From NCBI RefSeq assembly GCF_900445265.1, contig NZ_UFTA01000002.1:1302001-1366000 (forward strand): DNA of 64,000 nucleotides. The letters are read 5' to 3'. Origin of the DNA: Anaerococcus octavius (GTDB taxonomy: Bacteria; Bacillota; Clostridia; Tissierellales; Peptoniphilaceae). The number at the start of each line of letters is the position of its first letter. Position 1 is the stretch's first letter. The position numbers were made by a program, and so were the translations under genes. Shown in pieces: positions 33,683-41,916 of the stretch. Under the pieces are notes generated by a model, which did not search any database, had not been told where the DNA came from, and worked only from the letters and a program-made list of their open reading frames with translations.

Positions 33683-34980
33683 CCTTTCAAAAACCTACAG
33701 AAAGGCGATACAAATAGTGATGGATTATCAGTACTTGCAATGTTAGGGTAAGAAAAGTATCCCATTCCAGGCTTCAAATTAAGTTTATTAAAATTAACAG
33801 ATGGTGAAAACAACGTCCTATATGTTAAATCATCCGAATCACCTAATACAATCCTTGTTACCAATTGCTCAGTAATTTCTTTAGGGACTGTATCTGCAGT
33901 AAATCTTTGAAGTATAAGTACTAAAAAGAAACCTATCTGACGTCCCATAAAAACTATTTCATTAAGCATGGATTCTATCTTATCTCTTTGCTTCTTATCT
34001 AATAGTCTCCATGAAGCTCTCAGAGCGCCATATTCATCAATTATAAGAATCTTTGCAGGCATATTATTATCTTTATAATCTAGATTCCTATGGTTATCGA
34101 AAAATTCTTGCATATCAGATTGCCTTTGTTTCATATCATTATAAAATTTTTCTATCAACTCAATTGCTCCATCCTTATCAGAATAAAAACCCTCACCGAG
34201 TTCCCTCTTACCATATGATAATATGTCCGCCGATTTTGGATCTATAACATATATAGAATGATCTATTTTCTTATTTTTTAATTGTATTATCAATGATTGA
34301 ACTAAGAAGCTTTTACCTCCCCCAGTTTGGGCTGCTATGCCCATATGATGTATAGGTAAAGTATCGTTATTAGACAGTCTATAACTATAGTCATCCTCAA
34401 TTTCATTAGACCAGTGTATATAATCTTCCTCATTTGAGAATTCTATTTGTTCAAAATTCTTATGTGAAAATATCGTAAAAATATAATAATCACCTTCATT
34501 AGACATATATTGCTGAGTAACTTTGTATCCAGGAATAGCAGCATTAATTCTTATATCCTCAAGCTTTTTATCAAACTTAATAGAATTTTGTATTTTTATA
34601 TAGCCCTTATCAAGATTATTAACATCATCAAAAGAAATTATTATTTCTGGAAGATAAATGATACTGGAGTTATCTCGTTTAATATAAAATTTACTATCTA
34701 TAAGTTCTCTTCTGATTTTTCTTTCAAGTAAATAATGAGTTATTGCGTACTTGAATCCATTATTTAATTTATTTCTTAAGCTCCATCTAACAATGATAAT
34801 AAAAAGTATAATTATTGATAAAACAAGAAATAAATTATATCTAATTACTCGTAAATACTTATGGAAATTGTACTGATAATACGCACCCCTATAGAATTCT
34901 CTAAATACAAAGAATATGAAAATATTCATTAAGATTAGGATAGAGGACGTTAGTCCTCTAATATATCTCCTTGTGTACAT
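33646..34980 (-). CDS. TcpA/FtsK-type coupling ATPase (Tn916 Orf21-like)
   Basis: A 444-residue protein with two membrane helices at about 10-27 and 45-62 and a RecA/FtsK-type motor domain after residue 200. Walker A is AAQTGGGKSFLVQ near residue 220 and Walker B is AKILIIDEYGAL near residue 315; LVLILQRFTADTVPKEI is the conserved arm after it. In Tn916-type elements this protein guides relaxase-bound DNA to the conjugation channel. It starts 3 bp after the 113-residue gene. Confidence 0.88.
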   Translation of the reverse strand: MYTRRYIRGLTSSILILMNIFIFFVFREFYRGAYYQYNFHKYLRVIRYNLFLVLSIIILFIIIVRWSLRNKLNNGFKYAITHYLLERKIRRELIDSKFYIKRDNSSIIYLPEIIISFDDVNNLDKGYIKIQNSIKFDKKLEDIRINAAIPGYKVTQQYMSNEGDYYIFTIFSHKNFEQIEFSNEEDYIHWSNEIEDDYSYRLSNNDTLPIHHMGIAAQTGGGKSFLVQSLIIQLKNKKIDHSIYVIDPKSADILSYGKRELGEGFYSDKDGAIELIEKFYNDMKQRQSDMQEFFDNHRNLDYKDNNMPAKILIIDEYGALRASWRLLDKKQRDKIESMLNEIVFMGRQIGFFLVLILQRFTADTVPKEITEQLVTRIVLGDSDDLTYRTLFSPSVNFNKLNLKPGMGYFSYPNIASTDNPSLFVSPFCRFLKGKVTEARSAEVT

Positions 34981-34983
34981 AGA

Positions 34984-35325
34984 TTATTCAAAATCTATTT
35001 GACCCGCTGTTACAGAAAGTTGGTTCCTATAATCTCCATAAACCTTTCCTACAGGATCAGTTAATTTTATCTTCTGGAGTTTCTTATATTCTTTCTTAGG
35101 TCCTAGAATTTTAATATTTATACTTTCACCATCATTACCCCCTCTAGTTTCATCATCATATAAAGTTTTATCCTGAACTATAACGCATTTATAAATAGTT
35201 CCCTTTGGTGCTGATGGCTTACCACCAATATAATCAACCCAGTCACTGTCACCAACTATACGTATATCTTTACCAGATAAAAATTTTTCAATGTTAAAAT
35301 TCATTAGCTTTGATAAGTTCTTCAT
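34984..35325 (-). CDS. Element-encoded small protein (113 aa), possibly Orf22/23-like
   Basis: A soluble, probably beta-rich protein. The C-terminal pattern KKLQKIKLTDPVGKVYG...NQLSVTAGQIDF resembles in layout the small Orf22/Orf23-type (DUF961-like) proteins upstream of the coupling ATPase in Tn916-type elements, but similarity is too weak to assign. It abuts the preceding gene (1 bp) and the ATPase gene (3 bp). Confidence 0.6.
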   Translation of the reverse strand: MKNLSKLMNFNIEKFLSGKDIRIVGDSDWVDYIGGKPSAPKGTIYKCVIVQDKTLYDDETRGGNDGESINIKILGPKKEYKKLQKIKLTDPVGKVYGDYRNQLSVTAGQIDFE

Positions 35326-35679
35326 TTAAATTTCCTCCAAATTACTTATAATTGATTCATTAGTCTTAATAGTAAATGATATTATTTCCTTTAACTTACT
35401 CTCAGTCATACAAGACGAAATGCCTCCATAAGAATAAGCAAATGTAATACTACTAATTATCTGCAAAACATTCAACTTTATTGAATTAATTAATCCATTT
35501 TTAAAATCATGTATATATGAAGCATTGATTTCCATAGGATAATCAAGGTTACAGTAAATTTCACTACATATATTAGAAAATGTATTCAATTTTATTTTTT
35601 CTTCTGTATACAATTTTGCTTTATTAATCAATAGATTGTAATCCAATGTTAATTTTTCGTTATTAAATTTTCTTTTCAT
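35326..35679 (-). CDS. Element-encoded hypothetical protein (117 aa)
   Basis: First gene of the mobilization operon. Mostly helical, no signal or membrane segment; LNTFSNICSEIYCNLDYP and SITFAYSYGGISSCMTESKL are its more distinctive parts. I do not recognise it. TAGGAGCTAAA precedes the ATG. A role in regulating or assembling the transfer complex is suggested only by position. Confidence 0.55.
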   Translation of the reverse strand: MKRKFNNEKLTLDYNLLINKAKLYTEEKIKLNTFSNICSEIYCNLDYPMEINASYIHDFKNGLINSIKLNVLQIISSITFAYSYGGISSCMTESKLKEIISFTIKTNESIISNLEEI

Positions 35680-35734
35680 TTTAGCTCCTATTTTGATATC
35701 AAAAATTTATTTATCATATGATATTTACATTATC

Positions 35735-35751
35735 GCACATTTGTGTTATGA
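35735..35751. promoter_or_regulatory. Small dyad between divergent element genes
   Basis: CACA-TT-TGTG within GCACATTTGTGTTATGAT lies in the 120-bp region between the mobilization operon and the divergent 341-residue gene; TTATGAT could be a -10 box for the latter. Possible shared operator. Confidence 0.35.
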
Positions 35752-35799
35752 TTTCAGTAGTTAGTTTGAATTTAAAAATCATAACATTTAGGAGGTATA

Positions 35800-36825
35800 A
35801 TGTATCCAAGCACACTAAAATTTTTATTTAATAACATGAGTAATAGAGTCAAATACAGAAGGAAAAATATAAATAAATATTTAAAAGATAACAATATACA
35901 ATTAGATAGTGATAAAAAAAGGATTACACAAGAATATATAGATCCCAATCTAAGAAGCATAGTAAGCTTAATTGAAAACAATAATCCTTCAAGTAATAAT
36001 GAATATCTAATTCCTTACGGTTTATTATGTACTTTAGTGGATAAATTAGAATTTAAAAATAATCAGGAGATTATTTGGGGAGAAGAAGACGAAATAATTT
36101 ACTATGGTAAAAATATATTTAATTATATGATTAAAGATTGCATTCAAAAAAACTTAAATTCAGATATCAGCAATAATCAGAGAAATTTATTGATGAGTTC
36201 ATTTCAGTACTGCTTACATCTAATAACTAACTACTACGTTAATTATTGTAAATTTTTACACGGTAATAAAGAATTTGACTTCATGAACTTTTATATCGAT
36301 AGGTTTCTATCAGATTTTGAAGATGAATTTTTAATTGAGGCAATTATGATTTCTTACTATGATTTAGAAGAAGTGTTTATAGAAGAATTTATAGAATTTA
36401 CCAATTCAGTAGATGATACTAAGTTTTTAGATAGAAAGATAGATAAGTTTTTTAATAATTTTCTATTGAATAAAACTGATATGTCTGATTATTATATATT
36501 TGATGGGCAATATTTCAACGATATTATCATCAATGGCTTAAAAAGATTTAACTCATATTATCTACATGAAAACACTAAAGTGGATTCTCCAGAGAAAATA
36601 TTTGACGAAGAGGAGACTTATATTATACATAGGTATGAGAACTTTTTATATCAAAATGCTATATATATAGAAAATACAATGAAGCATTTATATATTTTAT
36701 CATTAAAACAGAGTGAAAATATGCCAGAAATAAACTTACAAACATATTTAGATGAATTCGAGAACTATGAACTATATTTTGATAATCGAACCAGTAGCAT
36801 AAATAATTCTTTTAAAAACTTGTAA
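35800..36825 (+). CDS. Element-encoded protein, divergent from the mobilization operon (possible regulator)
   Basis: A 341-residue soluble, acidic, Asn/Tyr/Phe-rich protein. Residues 15-65 are basic and helical and could be a decayed helix-turn-helix domain. A central block, LEFKNNQEIIWGEEDEIIYY, has the look of proteins encoded near the control region of Gram-positive integrative elements, where an N-terminal Xre-type HTH is followed by this kind of domain; this is memory-based and weak. AGGAGGTATA precedes the ATG. Divergent placement suggests a regulator. Confidence 0.5.
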   Translation: MYPSTLKFLFNNMSNRVKYRRKNINKYLKDNNIQLDSDKKRITQEYIDPNLRSIVSLIENNNPSSNNEYLIPYGLLCTLVDKLEFKNNQEIIWGEEDEIIYYGKNIFNYMIKDCIQKNLNSDISNNQRNLLMSSFQYCLHLITNYYVNYCKFLHGNKEFDFMNFYIDRFLSDFEDEFLIEAIMISYYDLEEVFIEEFIEFTNSVDDTKFLDRKIDKFFNNFLLNKTDMSDYYIFDGQYFNDIIINGLKRFNSYYLHENTKVDSPEKIFDEEETYIIHRYENFLYQNAIYIENTMKHLYILSLKQSENMPEINLQTYLDEFENYELYFDNRTSSINNSFKNL

Positions 36826-36839
36826 AAATTACTAACTAA

Positions 36840-38262
36840 AAATGGGTATTCGGATTTCATGGTTGAAAAGGGCTTATAAATCACCCTTCTCCAAATTCTT
36901 AATAAGTGTGGAAAAATCGACACCAAAGTTGTCTGTAATGTCGTGATCATTCACTTCATACCAATTGAAAGTATCGTATAACATAGCTTTATTGAAAGCA
37001 CTTGAATTAAATCGTGGCTTACGCTTTTTATGGAGCTTCTCATTGAAAAGGATTTTGGCTCGTAAGGCATCAAACGAGTAACCTCTACCCATTCGCTCTA
37101 CCTGCCTAATAATGCTGTTAATTGACTCCGTATAAGCGTTAGTGAGCCTTTTATCAAAGTAGTTGAAGATTTCGACATGCCAGTTGTCTACGGCTCTCAC
37201 GAGGTCTTTATATGCGTCTTTAGAGTTACTGGACATACAACGGTGTCTCCATTGACTATAACGAAGACGACCTTCATCTGGATCAGGAGTATCCCATATC
37301 CAGTAAAACTCTTCTTTGAGTTCATAGGCTTCTTTTAAAGCAGGAAGATTACCTAACCAAGTATCTAAGAGGAATGATTCACGTTCATTTAGATCGTGTT
37401 TACGCTTTAGAAGGATAAACCTTTCACGCATAAGGGTACGTCTTTCTTTTTGGCTCATATGGGCTTTCAAAGACTTTCTGACGTTATCTAAGGCTTGATT
37501 AGCCATTCTAACTACATGAAACTTATCTACGACAACTTTAGCGTGTGGAAGGATAGTGTTCACTGCGTCTTTGTAAGGCTTCTACATATCCATTGTGACG
37601 TACTCAATATAAGTCTTGTCACTGATTTCTGAAAGACGTTGGATGACTGTTTCCTTGTCACGGTTTGGCTTGATGTCATAAATAGTCCTGCGTTCAATAT
37701 TAGTCAATACAAGCCGAGGTCTACGGATAATATGTATCTCGTCTATCCCAAGCCACTTAGGAGTTTCAAACTGGTATTCACGTTCTTTGAGTGCCACATA
37801 GTCCTTAAAAACGTTCCTAATAGTTTTCTCGTCAACACCAACGCTTTCTGCGACTTCTACAAAGGTCTTAGACATGGATTGCTCTTGAATGGACTTTAAA
37901 AGCCTTTTAGTCATACTACGCTTTTCATCTACAGATATTAGGCGTTCCCAGAAGGTAGATCCGCATTCACGACACTTGTATCGTCTACGGTTCAATTGTA
38001 AGCCCACTCGCTTTAAACGAATGGGCAAATCCATAATTAGTTGATTTCTTGAACTGTGTTTGTACAACTTGTCAAAACCACATTCAGGACAACGTTCAGG
38101 TGGTCCGACTGCTTCAACTTTAAACATCATATCGGTTTCATTTTCTTGTGGTGGTTCTATTGTTTTAATGTCTGGTAGGGATAATAAGTCTGACATATTG
38201 TTCATCCTTTATTACTCTGCGGTGTTAAGGTATCAATTATAGATTTGATGTCGAAATCATCA
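36840..38262 (-). mobile_element. ISL3-family insertion sequence, inactive
   Basis: One transposase gene filling nearly all of the interval. Ends are estimated from GGGTATTCGGATTTCATGG on the left and GATGTCGAAATCATCAGTG on the right, which share only an inverted GATTTC core, so precise ends are uncertain. It sits between the element backbone and merA and may have brought in, or been left by, the mercury genes. Confidence 0.6.
36874..38205 (-). pseudogene. ISL3-family transposase with an in-frame amber stop
   Basis: The upstream part (38205-37582) has the zinc-ribbon pair RCPECGF and KCRECGST, the HTH SKTFVEVAESVGVDEKTIR and the first catalytic Asp in WLGIDEIHI. It stops at MDM-TAG. The next codons, in the same phase, read KPYKDAVNTILPHAKVVVDK and run to 36874, with the ISL3 C-terminus NAYTESINSIIRQVERMGRG. 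ISL3 transposases have Trp between MDM and KPY, so a TGG to TAG change killed it. Full length would be 443 residues. Confidence 0.88.
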
Positions 38263-38437
38263 GTGTTAAATTATTTTTGTGACCACAAATGTACTTAGAA
38301 AATCCCTTAAAGCATTTATATAATGGGTGATCGCAAAATAGTGTATGAAATCTTTTGTAGACTTTGCTAAACTACTGCACACCTTTAGTACAGTATTAGC
38401 TGGTTCACTTGAATAGGGAGTTGTAAAAAAAGTTCCC

Positions 38438-40078
38438 TTAGCCTGCACAACAAGATAATTTCGAAACATCTTTATCGAACGTAAGTGCAGCTAATTTTAG
38501 CCCTTCAGCCATTGTTAAATATGGTGCTAGGGTTTCTGTTAAATCTTCTATCGTTAAGCCAAATTTAACAGCTAATGATGCTGCATAGATGACATCTCCT
38601 GCATTCTCAGATATAATATGAACCCCTAATACTTTTAGTGTTTCTGCATCTGCTACTAGTTTAAATACACCGGTTGTTTCACGGTTTACAATTGCTCTTG
38701 GAACAGCATCTAAAGGTAATACAGATGTCTTCACATCATACCCTTTCTCTTTTGCTTGTTCTTCTGTTAAACCAACCGTTGCAACCGTCGGATTCGTAAA
38801 CGTAACAGCAGGAACTACCGATAAATCTATTTTTTTGTTTAATCCACCGATAGCATTATCAGTAATAATTCCACCTTCATAGGCTGCTACATATACAAAT
38901 TGCGGTCCTAACGTCACATCTCCTGCTGCATAAATCTTTTCATTACTTGTTTGACCAAAATCATTGATCAGGATTTCATTATTTTTTCCAGTTTCAACAC
39001 CTGCTGCACTTAAATTTAAAGAATCCGTATTTGGTTTTCTTCCAGTGGCAACAAGTAACTGATCTGATTCAATGACTTCTTTACTGCCATTTACTGTTAT
39101 GTAAACCTTTTTTATCTCTCCACTTTGTTCAACACGCTCAAAAGTTGCCCCTTTGACAAGGTTTATACCCTGTTCAATTAACGCTTTTTCAACTGACTCT
39201 GAAATCTCAGGATCATACTCCTTTAAAAGTCGCTCACTTCTTTGCATAAGCGTTATTTCTGAACCTAAATGATGAAATAGTTGTCCAAGCTCCATTCCAA
39301 TGTATCCTGAGCCAATTACAGTTAATCGTTTTGGTATTTTCTTTAACTCAAGAAGTGTTGTACTAGTTAAATAGTCCATTTTTTCAAGTCCTGAAATTTG
39401 GGGCAACGAAGGCGATGCACCTGTTGCAATTAAAAAGCGTTTTGCAGATAACTTTGCCCCATTGACCTCAACCGTACTAGCATCAACGAATTTTGCTTCA
39501 CCTTTAATTAAATCAAAATTATATTCATCAATTAAATCCATATATTTTTGATTTCGAAGTTCGCTCACCAATTTATCCTTTTGCGTGATTAAACTAGCTA
39601 AATCCACTTCTCCAGCGGATGTTTGTAAACCTATAAACGGATTGTCTTTTGATAAATGATTGATTTCCCCTGCCCTAAGAAGAGTTTTTGACGGAACACA
39701 GCCAATATTCACACAGGTTCCCCCAACCGTTCCACGCTCAATCATTCCAACTTTTGCACCGTATTCTATAGCTTTAATTGCCGATGAAAAGGCAGCAGCA
39801 CCAGAACCAATAATAAGAAGGTCATAATTGTCTTCATTACTTAACGCCACGATTTCTAGTGATGATACTTCTTCAATTTCTCTGGCTTTGTAATTTGCTT
39901 CATCAATCGCCTTTATTGCACTTTCAACCTCAATATCATTGGGTAGTTCAAATACTGCTTCACCACGACGAAAACTAGACTCAATATTTTTAGCACCTAT
40001 CTTTTCAAGTGCTGATTCAACGTGTTTTTCACAACCCGCACAGGTCATTCCTTGAATGTTTACCTTAAATTTATTCAT
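38438..40078 (-). CDS. merA: Mercuric reductase MerA
   Basis: An FAD/NADPH enzyme of 546 residues that reduces Hg2+ to volatile Hg0. An N-terminal HMA domain ([15 protein letters not shown], residues 10-25) binds metal; the FAD site is [14 protein letters not shown] near residue 90; the redox pair is [12 protein letters not shown]; the NADPH site is [13 protein letters not shown]; and the C-terminal vicinal pair LSCCAG delivers Hg2+. It follows merR by 24 bp with AAAGGGGA upstream. No merB, merT or merP is adjacent, so this is a minimal operon. Confidence 0.97.
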   Translation of the reverse strand: MNKFKVNIQGMTCAGCEKHVESALEKIGAKNIESSFRRGEAVFELPNDIEVESAIKAIDEANYKAREIEEVSSLEIVALSNEDNYDLLIIGSGAAAFSSAIKAIEYGAKVGMIERGTVGGTCVNIGCVPSKTLLRAGEINHLSKDNPFIGLQTSAGEVDLASLITQKDKLVSELRNQKYMDLIDEYNFDLIKGEAKFVDASTVEVNGAKLSAKRFLIATGASPSLPQISGLEKMDYLTSTTLLELKKIPKRLTVIGSGYIGMELGQLFHHLGSEITLMQRSERLLKEYDPEISESVEKALIEQGINLVKGATFERVEQSGEIKKVYITVNGSKEVIESDQLLVATGRKPNTDSLNLSAAGVETGKNNEILINDFGQTSNEKIYAAGDVTLGPQFVYVAAYEGGIITDNAIGGLNKKIDLSVVPAVTFTNPTVATVGLTEEQAKEKGYDVKTSVLPLDAVPRAIVNRETTGVFKLVADAETLKVLGVHIISENAGDVIYAASLAVKFGLTIEDLTETLAPYLTMAEGLKLAALTFDKDVSKLSCCAG

Positions 40079-40102
40079 AATAAATCCCCTTTCGTTAATC
40101 TC

Positions 40103-40495
40103 TCATGTTAATGTTTCTATTATTGGACACGAATGTAATTGCTTTTCATCTGGACATCGTTGTTTTAAGTCGTCTAACATAGTTTCAATTCGTTTTAAAT
40201 CCTCTATTTGTTTTTGAATTTCCATTTGTTTTTTAGAAACAAATTCGAACATATCTTGACAACGAACTTCATCTTTATCTACAACACCAAGTAATTTATA
40301 AATCTCGTTTAAAGAAAATCCAAGTTCCTGTATTCGTTTAATAAACCCAACACGCTTAACGTCATCATATGAATATATCCTATAACCAGCTTCCGTTCGG
40401 TGAGGTTCTTGTAGTAAATTTTTTCGCTCGTAATATCTAATCGTTTCTTTATTAACGCCACATTTTTCTGCAAACTCACTAATACGGTAAATCAT
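40103..40495 (-). CDS. merR: MerR-type mercury-responsive regulator
   Basis: A 130-residue regulator. The HTH is FAEKCGVNKETIRYYERKNLL near residues 7-28. Hg-binding cysteines of MerR are present: one in DEVRCQDMF and two in KQRCPDEKQLHSCPI, matching the three-Cys arrangement. It is the first gene of merRA and is transcribed in the same direction as merA, the Gram-positive layout, so it controls its own promoter. Confidence 0.95.
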   Translation of the reverse strand: MIYRISEFAEKCGVNKETIRYYERKNLLQEPHRTEAGYRIYSYDDVKRVGFIKRIQELGFSLNEIYKLLGVVDKDEVRCQDMFEFVSKKQMEIQKQIEDLKRIETMLDDLKQRCPDEKQLHSCPIIETLT

Positions 40496-40515
40496 CTTAT
40501 TTCACCCCCATGAAT

Positions 40516-40547
40516 ATTATAAACCGTGTACCATAGTACGCGGTCAA
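40516..40547 (-). promoter_or_regulatory. mer promoter/operator with 20-bp spacer
   Basis: On the minus strand TTGACC (40542-40547) and TATAAT (40516-40521) are 20 bp apart, too long for unaided RNA polymerase. The dyad CCGCGTAC-TATG-GTACACGG (40524-40543) fills the spacer. This is the hallmark of promoters that MerR activates by twisting DNA. Confidence 0.95.
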
Positions 40548-40715
40548 GTAAATTGGACTATTTTATTTTTCTCCAACGTATCACTCGTATGTGATTGATG
40601 CTTTTATATAATACTATTGATTGTCCTAACATCCCACCAGAAAATCCAATTTAAACACCAGTTGTTTTTAAACTATTAAGAAAGTAATTCCACTATATAT
40701 TCCGAAGACCCCTAA

Positions 40716-40752
40716 AAATAAACTCATATTAAAATACGAGTTTATTTTTTTA
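40716..40752. terminator. Bidirectional hairpin after the specificity-subunit gene
   Basis: AAATAAACTC-ATATTAAAATAC-GAGTTTATTT with T/A runs on both sides. On the minus strand it ends the orphan specificity-subunit gene, keeping its transcription out of the mer promoter. Confidence 0.75.
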
Positions 40753-41325
40753 TCATAATATTTCTGCCAATAGATCCCCGTACGGAAGTGAATCTATATA
40801 ATTTTCCATAAATTCAAAATCTGGAATATATCCTTCTCTATGATATAATTTATCAATATTAATAACTGGGCCTAACTCATTTCCTTTAATTGGTAACTTT
40901 ATTTTTATTTTATTAGAATCACCAACCCTACATTGTCGGCCATAATTCCATCTGAAATTCTCATTAAAGTTTATAACTGTTGCTATAAATAAACCAATTT
41001 TATAATTAAATTTAAATTTAGGATTAAAAATATTAATGTCACTTGAAGCACAATAATTTTCAGCTTGATAAAATACTGTGCAATTAATTTTTTCTGTAGT
41101 GATAGAATTCTTACTAAATTCTGGTTTTAAATCTATTCTGCTGTTTATTCCATTATTTTTATTTGAAGCTGTTATATACGGTGTAATTCCTTCTTGATAA
41201 GCATTCGAGTATAAATAATTTCCCGCCCTAATGTTAAATAAATCTTTAAAAAGGATAAAATCTTCCGATTTTTTCATTAAATATTCAAAATAGTTGAAAA
41301 ATTTTTTCTGCGGTATTAATTTCAT
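40753..41325 (-). CDS. Orphan restriction-system specificity subunit (one TRD)
   Basis: A 190-residue protein resembling one target-recognition domain of HsdS/BcgI-type specificity subunits: LFNIRAGNYLYS, then PYITASNKNNGINSRI, FNENFRWNYGRQCR and the typical end PDFEFMENYIDSLP. A normal S subunit has two such domains (about 400 residues) and neighbouring M and R genes; none are present. It is either a half-length subunit able to dimerise with a host enzyme or a remnant. No strong ribosome site is visible. Confidence 0.7.
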   Translation of the reverse strand: MKLIPQKKFFNYFEYLMKKSEDFILFKDLFNIRAGNYLYSNAYQEGITPYITASNKNNGINSRIDLKPEFSKNSITTEKINCTVFYQAENYCASSDINIFNPKFKFNYKIGLFIATVINFNENFRWNYGRQCRVGDSNKIKIKLPIKGNELGPVINIDKLYHREGYIPDFEFMENYIDSLPYGDLLAEIL

Positions 41326-41440
41326 TTATCTGATTTATCCCTACGGATTATTTTAATTCAAATTTTTCCACTACACTACATTATGCTATTATTAGAATAT
41401 TTTAATAGATCTAATGGTGTTCAATTATATCTAAATTTCA

Positions 41441-41464
41441 TTTCATTACAAAATCTTCGGTTAA
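41441..41464. repeat. Direct repeat copy 1 in the element right end
   Basis: TTTCATTACA-AAATCTT-CGGTTAA; copy 2 at 41626-41652 has the same outer words with a slightly longer centre (TTTCATTACA...CGGTTAA). Possible protein-binding sites. Confidence 0.45.
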
Positions 41465-41625
41465 AATAATCCTACAATATAAAAAACTACTCTCTAATCT
41501 TTTAATTATAACGTGGATTATACGGCAAGAGTTAATTCAAAAATCTCCTTCATTCCACTTCATTTCATACAAAATAAAGCACTATGAGATAAAATATAAC
41601 ACGCTTTATTTATTATTCCATTACG

Positions 41626-41652
41626 TTTCATTACAGATATTTTTTCGGTTAA
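41626..41652. repeat. Direct repeat copy 2 in the element right end
   Basis: TTTCATTACA-GATATTTTTT-CGGTTAA, the partner of 41441-41464, 185 bp away in the same orientation. Confidence 0.45.
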
Positions 41653-41691
41653 CACTTGCCTACGACCTACAGATTATCTATATAAAGATAG

Positions 41692-41760
41692 GGCGCCCTT
41701 TGATATTTGACAAAATGAGTAGGCGATTATACTCATATTTGTAAAATAACAAAAGGCGCC
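41692..41760. repeat. Long imperfect inverted repeat bounded by GGCGCC
   Basis: GGCGCC at both ends, then CTTTGAT..., TTTGACAAAATGAGT and ACTCATATTTGTAAA pairing around AGGCGATTAT; together about 28 pairs with a few mismatches. It could be a single-strand origin, an RNA hairpin or part of a recombination site. Confidence 0.5.
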
Positions 41761-41810
41761 ATAGTTAAAATCTTCGATTTTTTCATTTTTATTTTGTAAC
41801 CTAATTATTT

Positions 41811-41832
41811 GGCAGGGTTTTGGAAGGGAACT
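41811..41832. repeat. Arm-type direct repeat, right
   Basis: GGCAGGGTTTTGGAAGGGAA plus two bases, 19 of 22 identical to 30959-30980; 86 bp inside the right core. Confidence 0.65.
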
Positions 41833-41916
41833 ATATTAATTTTAACTTAATTTCATTAATTTATACTTTTAAAACCGTTGAAAATTGGAGTTCCCCATTC
41901 AAATTAAGTTAGTATA

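Larger units (their letters stand above)
41326..41916. other. Non-coding right end of the element
   Basis: About 590 bp with no credible gene. It holds direct repeats around TTTCATTACA (41441-41464 and 41626-41652), a 69-nt inverted repeat bounded by GGCGCC (41692-41760) and an arm-type repeat (41811-41832) before the right core. Confidence 0.7.
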
